NCBI GenBank assembly: GCA_947568835.1
Contig: OX387605.1
Coordinates: 2,976,001 to 3,040,000 of the forward strand
DNA from: Protonemura montana
Lineage: Eukaryota; Arthropoda; Insecta; Plecoptera; Nemouridae
Length of the DNA: 64,000 nucleotides
Direction of reading: 5' to 3'
Every line of letters starts with the position of its first letter. The first letter of the stretch is position 1. Positions 46,577 through 59,164 of the stretch are shown in pieces. A model generated the notes under the pieces. The model worked only from the letters and a program-made list of their open reading frames with translations. It was not told the DNA's origin and did not search any database. Position numbers and translations under genes: made by a program.

Positions 46577-48404
46577 TTTGTCAAACCGTCATTTCTGGAA
46601 TTGCATTGCCGTTCGTACATCTACACGGTCTATCCCTAGTTAGTTCCTACCCTCCAAACAACTAAATCGTGAACTAGCCTAGGACTCCAGAGTCAATATT
46701 CGATTTAAAATATTTTTTAAACGATTACCCAAAAGCTGACACGTTTGAAGTTTGAGCAAGATTTTTTTTAGCACAGCGCACGTTAAAGGTCAATGATTGA
46801 AGCACTTCATTTGATTTTGAAAGTTAGGGACGTTCTCAGCACAGCGATCGTCCTTTCTATTTCCAATCTTACACCTTCGGCGAGATAGCAAGCTCAGAAT
46901 CAACTTCCACAGAGGGCTTGTGAATATCTTGCTCCCCCCGTTCTAGTAAAACACGGCGCTGAACGGGCCGGCCAGTCGCCACTGCAAGAGAGGAAATTAT
47001 GGCTCGCAAACACCGTGGGCTGTCGTAGCTAACTAAAACTCTCCCAGCCTGTATACACTACCAGACACCAGTAAATTACCCACGTTGAGGGGTTTCAACA
47101 ATAACTTCATTGTGAAGATAACATATCCCATAGGCGCGCATACATTTGGGATGATACTGCGCTTAAAAACTAGATTCCAAATTGATGTCAATATCGAGTT
47201 CTGCGAACATAACAAGTAGATCGAACAATTTCTATAACAAATATACTTAGCAAAGTACATTTTCCATGCCTTTTTTTATGAAGAGCGAAATAAATTGCTA
47301 GCATCGTGAGGTATCGAATATTCCTGGCCGCCATGCGAACAAACGCAATCGGGACGCGTCTTGTCGTAGCTGGGAAACAAAGGTGTGTTTCACTGTTAGG
47401 TTAATTTGTCGGGAGCTCGCATGGGACTGGGAGCGAGACGCAGGAAGCGGAGGCTGCACGCAGGAATGGAGCTAGCAATGGGATGGAACGACGGCGACGC
47501 CATGACAGGCAATCTGTCACACCGAGACAAACCCATCAGGTCTGGAATGCCATCCAATGCCATGCTAGCGTTATGTGGTTAGTGAGGTGATTAATTTTCC
47601 CCGTTTGCGAGCTGCTTATCCAAATGTTAATTCAGTTCGGCCGTTTTTCAGCAGCACAGTTTGCGGTGGGAATTCTGGTGGGCTTAAAAAAAAAACTAAT
47701 TCCCGACTGGGATTATGAATGTGTTAGTAAAAATCAAATTAAACTTTTTCATCTTATTGGGAAAATGTTTGATATGAAAGAGTTTTATTGAAAAGATGGT
47801 CGATAAGATATGAAAAGTAGATCACAATGATTACGAGGGGAGTCGTTGAGAAAGAATGCGGTCTAGTCGAGCTTATAGGGTGTATGACCCGGGCTTATTA
47901 CTATTTATATTCGAGGTCGCCTAGGGTTTCTTCTATTTATTTGTTGACATACTCGTCGAATAGAGTACTAGCAGCCTCATTGCTCCTCCATTATTAAACG
48001 TCCAATAGTTTAGATCGCCAGCTCTGATAAGATGTAAACATACTCGTGGTTTGTCAATCGACATTGGTACCAAATATTAAGGGATCGTTTAAACCATCGC
48101 CATATCTTTCTGTATTTATTTACCTACTTTGACGTTTCACAAAGGAGCGGAAGCGGACAAATCGAAATCCATCTTTCTGAATATAGGTAGTAACTAAACT
48201 CAAATCAAGTCGGTCGTGAAATCACCGAACAGGTAAATCCTTTATTTTGTTTTGTATGGGAATACAATTATGAACGTTGTCGTTGTATTATCCTTGTTGA
48301 CGTAGAAGATTTAGTCTGATATTATCCTCATTCGGTGTATCCGCTGTTTTGTAGTTTGCAACACGGCGAAGTGTTATTTTAGGCTTCTTTTCGGCAATAA
48401 TGGT
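46577..48404. other. Intergenic or intronic, no gene seen
   Basis: No supported exon on either strand. The right end should include the 3' UTR of the minus-strand secreted-protein gene; a minus-strand AATAAA-like hexamer lies near 48241. Confidence 0.45.
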
Positions 48405-49058
48405 TTAGCTTGGGAACACCAGTAGCTCGAGAACGTTTCCAAAGTATGCTTGCTGCGTGGACTGGGTCTCTTTCTCAAAGCCCGTTCTGTCAAACTTTGA
48501 GTCGATGATGTCGGCGACGATGCCATGGAGTCCCCCGTCAACGGCTATCTCCACATCGCCGCTGGACTGCGCCGAGAGGGGCGCTCTGAAGGTGAATCTG
48601 CCCTGTCGGCAGTCGAACAGCACACGTTGGGTGCTGTCGACAGCCTCGGAAAGCTTGCACTCGTACACCTTCCTTGCCAAGGGGTCCTGTCCGAGCCTGA
48701 TGTACTCCTGCATTTGCTGGTTGCTTGAAGTTGTGGGCAGGATCACACGCAGGACAAACATGGTCTTAGACTTGGGCGGGTTGGACTGGGAGTAGGAAGA
48801 AACACCCTCGACTAGTGTTAGGATCGGTGTTGGAACGGATCGCCCAGACATTCTGACGTCAGAGGACTTTTCCCGGTTTTCACCTTCTGATGAAAACAAG
48901 AGGTGTTAATAAAAGCACATATAATTATCCCCATGGAAATAAAACCCGGAAAGTTAGGATAAAACAGCATAATTAACATCAAGAGTAACGCTCCTACCTT
49001 GCGAGGAGAATGCTGTTGATGATATTGCCAGCACGATCAATATTGTGAATCGCCCCAT
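48405..49058 (-). CDS. Small secreted protein of unknown function, 2 exons
   Basis: Exons 49058-48998 and 48886-48405 join in phase to 180 residues. The first exon encodes a textbook signal peptide (MGRFTILIVLAISSTAFSS, cleavage expected near residue 19-21). The mature part of about 160 residues starts charged and Ser-rich, then has MFVLRVILPTTSSNQQMQEY, two cysteines only (YECKLS and FDCRQG, likely one disulfide), alternating hydrophobic strands (RFTFRAPLS, GDVEIAVDGG) and ends in VLELLVFPS. It contains no lipocalin, Kunitz or chitin-binding signature that I can recognise. Clean GT-AG sites (CAAG|GTAGGA; TTTCATCAG) and the signal peptide make it a convincing gene. It stands alone, with no related neighbour in the window. 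Function cannot be given from sequence. Confidence 0.75.
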
Positions 49059-49589
49059 TGTGCTGAAGTGCTAGTGTATAGATCTGACTCTTTTGAAGTT
49101 AGCACCCGAAGTGACTTCAATCTCCAGGTTTTCTGTGACATTCGCTACGTAATTAGGAGTCATTAGGGCTTAACGATTCGATGTTCATGCTCGTGACAAT
49201 AACAACCGGGAAAAATGTGACAAACAAGTGATATCAAGGATGCAGTGACACATGTACATTCACAAGTTGTGTGATAAGCATTGCTGTTGTTTCTCGTTGA
49301 ACTCATCTCGGGTTTAATGGTTCGTCTTGTTTAACGACGCACTGTTTATACGAATCCGTGGGACCCGCGGGACTTGGCTTATGACTGGATGGCTGAATGA
49401 GAGGGTGTTATTGCAATTGTTCCTTTATTTCCATTTTTCTGAAGAAAACGCTTTTAGCACATATTATGACATATTATGCAGGAGAATGGAGACAAGTCTA
49501 AAAATGTACATTAATATACAAAGGTATTTTCAGTTAATATCATCGGCACATCCATTCTAGCAATAAAATCTACAGTAGCTACAAATACA

Positions 49590-50003
49590 AACCTCTCTCC
49601 CGAACAGAACTGGTCATGTGTATGATGGTCACCCATCCAATAACTGACCCAGCGCAGTGTTGCTTAACTTTCATCCCTCCAACCTCGCTCCCGAACAGAA
49701 CTGGTCATGTGTATGATGGTCACCCATCCAATACCTGACCCAGCGCAGTGTTGCTTAACTTTCATCCCTCCAACCTCTCTCCCAAACAGAAATGGTGATG
49801 TGTATGATGGTCACCCATCCAAGACCTGACCCAGCACAGTGTTGCTTAACTTTTATTCCTCCAACCTCTTTCCCGAACAGAAATGGTGATGTGTATGATG
49901 GTCACCCATCCAAGACCTGACCCAGCACAGTGTTGCTTAACTTTTATTCCTCCAACCTCTCTCCCGAACAGAACTGGGCATGTGTACGGTGGTCACCCAT
50001 CCA
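49590..50003 (-). repeat. Tandem 91-bp array carrying 5S rRNA internal promoter sequence
   Basis: About 4.5 units with an exact 91-bp period (the GGTCACCCATCC motif recurs at 49627, 49718, 49809, 49900 and 49991). On the minus strand each complete unit reads AAGTTAAGCAACACTG, GCTGGGTCAGG and TTGGATGGGTGACC in the order and spacing of the 5S rRNA box A, intermediate element and box C. The rest of the unit (CTGTTCGGGAGAGAGGTTGG) is not 5S. Units are 90-97% alike by eye. Confidence 0.85.
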
Positions 50004-50095
50004 AACCTAACCTTAAATAAGCCAAGCTAAGCTAAGCTAAGCTAAGCTAAGCTAAGCTAAGCTAACCTAACCTAACCAAACCTAACCTAACCACA
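50003..50095. repeat. Telomere-like array 3: AAGCT pentamers then CCTAA
   Basis: Directly after the 91-bp array come CCTAACC, about eight GCTAA pentamers and then CCTAA/CCAAA pentamers. GCTAA is a one-base variant of the telomere-type CCTAA unit. Very AT-rich sequence follows, as next to arrays 1 and 2. Confidence 0.85.
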
Positions 50096-50099
50096 GATT

Positions 50100-51043
50100 G
50101 TTCTTTTAAAAGATTTAGTAAGTTTGTCACTAAAAAAAAAAAAAAAAAACACATTAAAAAAAATAAAAATAAAATAGAATAAAAAAAAGTATAAATATTT
50201 TGGAAATTTAAAAAAATCGTGAAATTTTTTCAAGGTTGAAATATATATATTTTTTAATTTGGCCAAAATTATGTTTTTTTTTTTGCCAACTCAAGAAAAT
50301 GTTTGATTCGCTCGTTATTTTTCATGTATTTCTCATCGATCCAAACGATTCCACTCGAAGTTCACGCGATTGTTTTTGTTTTTTGCAGATGTGAATCAAG
50401 TATTGTTCCGTGTCACGTCACCTCGCCAATAATTGGACAATAAGAGTAACATATTCACAAACTTCCAGTTCATTGTCGCATCAGGTAATACATCCCTTTC
50501 AATACGTGTCAGCCGATCGTCAATAGGTACACACCGTAATCTCACACGGTTAAATAATATTCGGCGAAGAAGCCAAAGAGTGTAACCAAAATACAGCGGG
50601 GAAAACTCCTTCTTAGAGTCTCTAAATATTTTTATTCGTGGACAAACAAGCTAAAAAAACCGAGACTCGACTTGTACTGTCTTGCACGAAGCTCTACGAC
50701 AACTTGGGGTTGTTAGAAATTTATTTACGTTGGCCGCCAAAGGCTTCCGTTCAAACAATGTTTCTAGAGGCCCAAAGCAGGCTGCTTACCGGCTTACTGG
50801 CATAAGAAGTCAATGCACGGGACTCACTTGCCCGCGTGGGGTTTCGAACATTCGACGTCATTATGTCTATACGTTGGGGCAGAGGTCATACACCCGGGCA
50901 CATGGTCCACCCGTCTGGGAGGAGGTCGGCGTGTTGCTGCGACAATCACGTCATGTGATAGGGAACGAGTAACCTCACTGCGTTTAAGTGATAGGGCAGA
51001 AACATCATGGTGGTCATAGGATAGGAAAGGAACTTCTAAGATT
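50100..51043. other. Intergenic, no gene seen
   Basis: Homopolymer-rich to about 50290, then mixed composition. Short open frames near 50682-51019 lack any support. Confidence 0.45.
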
Positions 51044-51150
51044 AACAAAAACTATTTGAACTGGGTTTTGAATGCTAAGTAAAGGACAACTAAAATTCCC
51101 GACGTTTCGTAACATGTACTAGTTACTTCTTCAAGAGTTAGAGCAGTCCT
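51044..51150 (+). mobile_element. Foldback element copy 4, one arm plus hinge
   Basis: AACTATTTGAACTGGGTTTT, GAATGCTAAGTAAAGGACAA, GACGTTTCGTAACATG and the hinge AGAGTTAGAGCAGTCCT follow in the same order as copy 3, but the second arm and the tail are absent. Confidence 0.8.
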
Positions 51151-54100
51151 GACAATTTTCCGATAACAAAAGAACCACATAAAATTATAACAATTACCTA
51201 GTTCAAAAGCATCCTAAATGCATCTAAATAAAATAATCTGAGTCAATAACTCAAAAACTAATGTATTTTGTATTTTCTGAAATAAAATCCCGAAGAAATT
51301 GGCGTTTTTAACTAACTAACCAATTATGTGTATGGAAAAAACGCCAAGGTTTCGATGTTGTCCTAACGTTATGTGATGCAATCAAAATTTCCTTATTCAA
51401 TACGTTTAGTTCTTAATCTACTCGTCCAAATATCTTCTCAATAAGATACTCCTCAAATTCTCCTTGAGAGTTTAGGGGTCGGGCTAAGTCCTGATAAGGC
51501 CCTCATTTTCAGCGCAAGAAAAGTATTTCCACTCCTATTTTCCGTGCCGCGTGGCATGACCCAATGCCGCCAGGAGCAATGGACACGCGTGTGTGTACAC
51601 GCACGAGGCATTTTTCTTGAATCTCTTTCGAGATGTGACATCAACGTAATGTGATGATTTCGTTGCCGGTAGGGGTAATGACTCGATTGGGCCGTCGCAC
51701 CTGTCCACCCCTGACATTTAGTCTGGGAACGAGGTCCTCCGAAGCGCTGGTCGTCTCTGTGGAAGGACGGTACAATGCGAAGATGTCCCAATTTGAATCG
51801 AGCGCGAGGGCGAATGGCGCACCTGGGATCGCGGCACCCCACGTCAAATTTTGTATTCACGGCGCGTATGCCTATTATAATAATTGCTTGTCACTCGATG
51901 TTTGCATCCAGATTTCAGAAAGGTGAGGGAAGTGGGATCGCCGACTCTCATGTCATGCTCGTGGCTTCTCTTACTCAATGGGTGGGAATATTTTCAATCA
52001 TTGTTGCACAAGCTTGCAATAAGACTGGTACTTGCGGTGGCAAACATAAATTATCTGCTTCTGGAAATTATTATTTTAGCTAACTTTGATATTTTAGTAA
52101 CAATTTTTGGCAAATAACACACCGATACCCTTAAAATTTTCCCCAAATATTCGATTCCCTTTGCTCAAAATATTAATAAATGGTCGTTGCTGCTTTGAAG
52201 CGAGTGTCCGTATTTAAGTTTAACACGGCTGTTATCCTGTCGATTTGAATCATATGATGAGCACATACCCATTGTCCGGCGGGGTCCTCGTTTCAGCAGC
52301 ACCCCACTCTCCAGCCTCCCACCCAACCCTGTTGGCAATGTGGCATGGGAAACCAGGTGCATTAAACTTTCATATCATTATTATTGGGCATCATAATGGC
52401 TCGGTTGTTAAAAATCATAACGTGGAATAATTGGCTACAAATGGAAAACACAATTGATACGATATGCAATTTCGAAATAAAAAAAACAAATACTCGTGTG
52501 ATTAAATCTCATCTCGAATGTGATCGTTTAATTTCGTGTCATGCAAGTTGCAACGTGGTTCACTTTCAGTTTTAATTCACTGAAATTACTGTTGATTACA
52601 TCTGCATTTTATTCATGATCATACCCAGTGTTCATATTTGAAAACATAAACTAAATAAATCTTTCACATTCAAACGTTTTACCTATCTCTGTCACTATGA
52701 GATTGTAAAACTTTCTCTGCCGCACGCCGTTTTGTGGGCATTTTAATAAAAGCCTCTTTTGTGGATGTGCGTTGGAAGAATCTTTGATCACATTTAGGAC
52801 CTTTATATTTTGTTAGAATTGCCCAGGAGAAGAAACTCTTTGAGTGAATGGTAAGCGGGGACAATGTTCTGCATCAAAGAGGCACGTGGAATAATATCAA
52901 GGCTCAATTTGTCGCACGAGAAGGAACGCCGGGGACAAACACCGCGCGAAAGACGCGAGCGACATCATCCTCCAGCCGGGGCAACATTTGCAGAAGCACT
53001 CGATGCTTGTTCAGCTGGCTCGACGAGCACGAAATCTCGTGGAGTCGCTGATGGCTCGCCGAGAAGCGCGGGTAATCTAAATAGCTGCACAACGCGAAGA
53101 GATGTGGGTCCCGCACCGTCTTCTCATAATATTTACATTGAAGCAGAGACTGCCACCCTTTCTGCCACCCCTAGGGCAAGATTCCACGGGGCAAGTCGCG
53201 CTGATTTCCGTGAACTGGCACAGGGTTTTCACGGCGAGCGTTCCTTGGACTGCACGGAAAACCCGTTGGTATTTTCCGTGATTTTCCTCAGCCATTTTAC
53301 GCTCAACGTGCGTTCTACTCGAAAACACAGGCCTCGTTGCAGCTTGGTCAGAAAGCATCGTAGATATTAGAGCAGTGCTGACAGTCAAGCCGAATGTTGA
53401 GTATATGCAGTTCTAGAACGGGCATTTTCTCCATTTTGTTCTAGAACGGGCATTTTCTCCATTTTGTTCTAGAACGGGCATGTTCTCCAATTTGTTCTTA
53501 ACTGGGAAGATGAAAACACCTGGCCCTGACACGGCAGAGCGGTACAATTCGTCTATCCTTGCTTTTGAAGATTTAAATTATTGAGGGGTTACTTGAGGCG
53601 TACTTCCTCTGTTGGGGCTGCACTTTTTGTACATTTAATTTAATGTAATATCTAACGAAAACAACATCGAATACCGAATCAAAACATTCCCACAATTACA
53701 ACGGCGGATATGAATATTGCGCCTCCCAAAACAAGCGGCGACGGGCGGAAGGCAGCGATTTGCGGCTCTCGGTCGTAAAAGGCGGCATGTCTTCGTGGCA
53801 GCTAGAAGCCGTGTTAACCTCTCGTTAACCTGTCGCCGAATGATGTCCACGGTGGCCCTTGTCCAGCGGGAGGTCGCCGTTTGAGCTCGCCGCGAGAGCC
53901 AAACTGTGTGGCCGATGATGCCGACCTGCCCGAGCACACTAAGTGTAATGTTCTGAATGCACTTGCTTTGGTCTTCTGGTAACGCGGGCACCAAGACACC
54001 GGGTGCAACTGCAACCGGCGATCAAGTCCAAGACAATCTCAGTGAGAAATGCCCTCATGCGCACCGCTATTAGGGACACCGGGGGCTGGCTGGAAAAGCA

Positions 54101-57100
54101 GCATCAATCCACGCACAAACATGATTCCCTTACGCCAAGCCGTATTTTGCCAGCATTTACCAGCTATAATTTCATTTCGCAGTGCTCACGCAATCCCCTA
54201 GCCAATGGCCGCCTTTGAAAATAACCGATTTACTAACCAAGCATACCGACATTGAACATCTTATCCGCTCACTATTAAGTTTTCGCGTGTTTCAATAGCT
54301 TCCAAAGTGTGTTTAAATGTTCAAGAACGACCTGATCCCCCTCAAGGTACTGACCAACCAACTCTTTATAGGTACCTACCTCTCCATGATGGCTTAACGA
54401 CGGCTTAGTCGTGGTTTAACGAAACCGTTTAGCGCTACCGCGACCTGAAAGGATGATGGCTTGAAAGATGTCGCCGGGACAGCGGAAGGAAGCTGAGACC
54501 GCCAAAGCAGCGTCTTGCACTGGTCTGGACCTTGTTCACGAGGGCAAGACACACGGGGGGAGGGGGGCGGCGCGGTTCAGAGGAACTACTCGGACAGAAG
54601 CGATGTTCTCGGCTAATTTACTAGCTCGTGTGTATGTGTAGGCCGATGCCGACCGTCGTTGAAAAGTACAAATTAGGTGCCTGACTGGGATAATAGGCGA
54701 GAGCATTTTCTTTAGATATCGGGAGAGTGAACGAGCTGACAGGGTGATTCTGGTGTTGGCTTTTTTCTTTACATTTATGTACACATTCACAGTGTTTTTT
54801 TTTTAGAATTCATCTGTGTTTTTGGCTCAGGGAGAAAGTACATCACAGTTTGCTATAAGCGATAGTTAGTAAGAAAATTGCAACATATTTATCGTTCCTT
54901 GACATCCCAGGAAAACTGTGCCCGTGATTTTCCTCCTTCCTCTTCTGTTCTTTGAGCGCCGAAATCTTATTGATTTCCTACATTTAGAAATATATTTCTT
55001 CTCAATCTGCTGACAGTGCATTGATCGACAAGATTAAGCGAGCCTTTTCGCAACACACCGACAGCCGCCTTGCAAACTTGTAATTTCTAAACATGCATGC
55101 AGCAGTAATCCGCATATACCTCTTATCAAGAAAATACCAAACGAATGCACAAGAAAGCTGTTCCTATCATAATAATATGAATGTACATAAAGAAATAAGG
55201 TAGACGTTATTCGTATGCTGAGCTGCTTTTGGGGATGTGGTTCACTCCTTTGGCCGGCGGATTGTTACCAACATTTCCACCCCATGCATGCATTGTTCAA
55301 TGTTGCCGTCTCAAACAACCCTTTCAATGGACGAGCTTAGCGCATAGCAGAAACGTTTATTCTGCTTTAGCTTCCATCTAAAGCTTCGGCTACTTATAAC
55401 ATCTGATTGTATTTGATTTGTGTGTTGCCATGCTGCACATAGCGTCCATCTTTTCTCTCCGAACGGATGCTGGGCACTTGGCGAATGATTGCCATTGTGT
55501 TCGGTGGCCACCGAATGATTTTGATCGGGGCCGAAGTTCGATGAATAACGACCACGGACGCTCTAATGATTCACCGCCTTGTTTGATTGCGTAGACATTC
55601 GGAGAAAGCTTGGCGCTCAGCTTTAGTAAGCTGACTTGTAAATCTCTGGCGAACGTGGCACCAATGCTCTCTGATTAATTCGTGTTCAATCATCTCGAGC
55701 ATGGGAATCCTTTTGCCATAAGGGAATTGATTCGGTTTACCAACAAAGGTTCAATTGTAGTAAATTTGTTCTTTCGACAAACAATAAAATCGAATCCGTC
55801 TTCCCACACCCGCACGGCAATCAAACGTCTTTTACCTATTTATACAAGGATAATTAAATGGATGTTCTATTTCCGAGGCACACTAAAGTCACTCGAGCGT
55901 TAATCCTCCCTAAGTTATAGCAACATCGGGTATATTATGCTTGTGAAAGACAGGGGCGAATGGATGTGAATAGTTCACCCGGCGATGTCGTCGCCGACGA
56001 GCGAGGAGGAAGGACGGCATGTTATGATCCTTTTGAACGTGCCTGTCTGCTGTTGGCAAAGGATATTGAGGATTCCATGCTTGCCGAAACTCATTTGTCA
56101 ACGCTTCCTTACTGCCAGCCACAAATCACGGTGCTCTTTAGCTCGGTCGCTCGCTGAGCGGTGAGCGGTAAGCGGTGAGCGCACATCTAACGGCTCGAAT
56201 TGAAGTGGACCGTGAAATTCAAATAGTCGCTGCCAGATTTTCGTAGTGGTATTAACGTTGGTGTGATGATCTAATTAGCGGTCGTTGCCGATTTTTTGAC
56301 AGTTCTAGCCGGCCTTGCAGGCCGATATTGAGCGAAGGGTGGAGCTAGGGGCGATTTTGAGACGCACTTTTGTGCCCGTTGGGGCCGAATTCGATCTCCG
56401 GCACGTTGAACTGATGCGATGCGTGGCTTGAAGGAACTTTTTATCAACTAACTCGATATGGATTGCCAAAATTTAGCAATGCAGCAAAGAAAGCGACCGA
56501 CTCAATTGCTAATTGCGAGCCCACTGACAAGACGTGTCAAAAATAAAATTAGCCAGCGTTAATGCGGACGAGTCTAAATAAAACAAACGGAAAACTAACG
56601 CCCGCCAGATAATTGGTAATGACAAACATTTTGATACGGCTAATTTTTGACGTCTAAACGTTTGAAATGTTCTCATATAGGTGTGACACAAAAGGCGAGA
56701 CGAGATGAAAGAAGATTGTTGGCACGGCCGCCTGTATCGCAAGGTGACTGACTACGAGGTGATACGTGTAAAGGAGGCTGTGGAGGAAACACATTTCCTC
56801 GAAAGCTTGTTTACAACGCCGACGACGCCTCTAGTACTAATCACGGTCGGCGTCGCAGCCAATCGGCGTCGTCGCGACTAATCTCTTTCCCTCGCGATTT
56901 GGACGTCGGAATCTCGCAGCTGTCGCCTTCACACAAATACAACTCGCTATGCTAACAGTCATTCTTAAAACTTAACACCAACGTCTTTACAGAACCATCG
57001 CAGCTGAGCGACAAATATTACTAATTTATCTATTTCACGTTACTGTCATGCAATAGACTCTCATTTTCATTGCAGGTCGTCGTCTGCTTTGTCAAAGAAT

Positions 57101-57600
57101 ATTAACTGGGCCGCAAAAACAGAAAAAAAAACAACAAAAAAACGAAGCTGTTTCCGTTTCACGCTGTTTTATTTAAACTTAAGTTTCTCACAAAATCGAA
57201 GCTTTTTTTCCACTAGATATGAGTCTAGTTAATGAGCAGCGTCGCGGTCAATGCGACCATGTGGGTGCTCGGATGACGACCGAGGGCCTCGTGGTCTCTG
57301 AACGTTGTCCCTGGGAAAGCCGTCTTCAGCAGACAGTGGGTCGCCACCCCGCGAACCCATGCCGAGACCACGACGCATCTGTCCGACAGCCTCCGGATGC
57401 ACCATCGCGCCGATTTCACGCTGATTAGCGGCACTAGTTGGCGGCGACCGGCTGGGCACGGCGCGGGTAACTAATTGCCTTTGGAGGCGTTTTGTAGGAA
57501 GGTTTTGGGGATGAAATTAGCGTGGTGGAGGTGCCGGCTTTGCGACGCGGTGCTGAGATGATCATGGAAATGCCGATAGAACTCGTTCATAGTGTATTAG
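51151..57600. other. Gene-free CpG-rich region
   Basis: No exon with domain or splice support was found on either strand. CpG dinucleotides are frequent, as in VAT1 intron 1. Contains the 28-bp tandem repeat at 53.4 kb and a short GAGCGGT cluster near 56155-56185. Confidence 0.5.
53411..53500. repeat. 28-bp tandem repeat, about 3.2 copies
   Basis: TTCTAGAACGGGCATTTTCT plus CCATTTTG recurs at 53411, 53439 and 53467, with a partial copy after. TTCTAGAA is an 8-bp palindrome in each unit. Confidence 0.9.
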
Positions 57601-58004
57601 CGTTGAGTGCAGGTTCTAGGTAGAGAAACAACGTCAATGTTACAGTCTCTGCGTGAAAAATGACTGCCTTACCGACAAAAATGCAGAGTACCGGAACATC
57701 ACGTTAAGTGGAGCCACTGTCGTATGAAATTAAATTTCGATATTTCTCGTAAGTTAACTCGCTTTTGAGACTTTTCATGCTCAAAAAATCTCCATCAATG
57801 TTTACCTCAACGATTGATATACACGTAACGATATAAAACAGTGAGTAACCTACGATAAATATCGAAATTAAATTTCATATGACAGTGGCTCCACTTAACG
57901 TGACGTTCCGGTACTCTGCATTTTTGTCGGTAAGGTAGGTCATCTTTCACGCAGAGACTGTAACATTGACGTTGTTTCTCTACCTAGAACCTGCACACTC
58001 AACG
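57601..58004. repeat. Large inverted repeat, 160-bp arms with 82-bp spacer
   Basis: Left arm 57601-57760, right arm 57843-58004, about 92-93% identical after reverse complementing, with a 2-bp length difference. The outer ends read CGTTGAGTG. The arms have no coding capacity. Likely a non-autonomous foldback/MITE of a family different from the one at 3.2, 35.8, 40.5 and 51.0 kb. Confidence 0.88.
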
Positions 58005-58470
58005 GTTATAGTAATCAACTCGTACATGCGTTGGTGCTTTTATCAGACGCCATCGCGTAATTCTCTTCAATGCGGGTTTTAAAACTCGACAGCAAACAGT
58101 TGAGACGAAGAACACGATCGCATGGACTGTGAAAACAAAGAAAGTTGTACCCCTTTAGAAAATGAGTTTCGGTTGACAAATCTCGTTTGCTCAAAATGTG
58201 ATTTCAGAGGCACGAGGACCTCGCTGACTCTAACTTGCGATCTCCGGAGCAGAGACGAGCAAGTTTTGTTTGTGTTGCATCGTGTTGCGTCGTTGGAATC
58301 AAACCTCAACTCAGGAGCGAGCGGTGATTGCAATTCAATCCGACAACATCTATGTAACCAACCAGACCGACGAGCGCAATGCTAGAAAACAAACACATAA
58401 CTCTCCAAGTTTCCCCCTGGCCTTGTATTCCTAGCCGTGCGCTTCTGTTTTGCTCGTTGACGTCTAGCGA

Positions 58471-58525
58471 TGGTGCTACCGTGGTGCTACCGTGGTGCTA
58501 CCGTGGTGCTACGGTGGTGCTACAC
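58471..58525. repeat. 11-bp tandem repeat (TGGTGCTACCG), 5 copies
   Basis: TGGTGCTACCG repeats at 11-bp spacing from 58471; the last copies diverge by one base. Confidence 0.9.
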
Positions 58526-59143
58526 ACTGTAAGACAATGCAATGACGGCTTTGTTTGCTCGGGCCGAGTTCAACACGACAAGGGTTGCCGGCAAATGGAA
58601 AAGCTCCTCGAACACTTTGCGAATCGCTGCAGAAATCCACGTGATGTCATCGCTAAAACATTGAAATTTAAGTCTCTAGCGTACTAATTGTGAAACCATA
58701 TGTGAAATATGAAAACTTTCAAGCTTAGTGAATTATAATTTGTATCATACGCTTCTAATTAACGAGGGTAATAAATATCAGATATAATTATTATCTTTTC
58801 CCGGTGCTGCATGTGCCATCGAAAGGGTGACTGGCACTAATAAAGCGGAAAGGAATGCGGATTCCGAGGAAAGAAATATGAAGCAATTTGTAGGCAGCAT
58901 CAACAGCAACACCAGATTACGTCACGGGAAGATTCCTTGTTGTTTTACCCTTCTAGGGAGCCGTGAATAATGCGGTCTTTAGCTCGTGGAAAGCCACCGA
59001 GTGCAGCCCTAGAGCAAGGAGGGGCGGGAGGTCTATATTTGTGTTTCAACTAGCATATAAGTCATAATAATCTTTCCTTGTCTTTACAAACTTTGATTAA
59101 CGTGTTTCCATAATTTTTAGGACATGTGGGATGATGTCGTTAA

Positions 59144-59164
59144 GCACACACACACACACACACA
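59144..59164. repeat. (CA)n microsatellite
   Basis: Uninterrupted CA dinucleotide tract of about ten units in gene-free sequence. Confidence 0.95.

Noticed and set aside
49590..50003. A 5S rRNA gene cluster
   Set aside because: The 91-bp period is shorter than a 5S gene (about 120 nt), and the 5' third and 3' end of 5S are missing. Only the internal promoter segment is kept.
58122..58385. 87-codon frame with CSKC reminiscent of a zinc finger
   Set aside because: Only one CxxC pair, no second half of a finger, no splice or poly(A) support, and it lies in a gene-free tract next to an inverted repeat.
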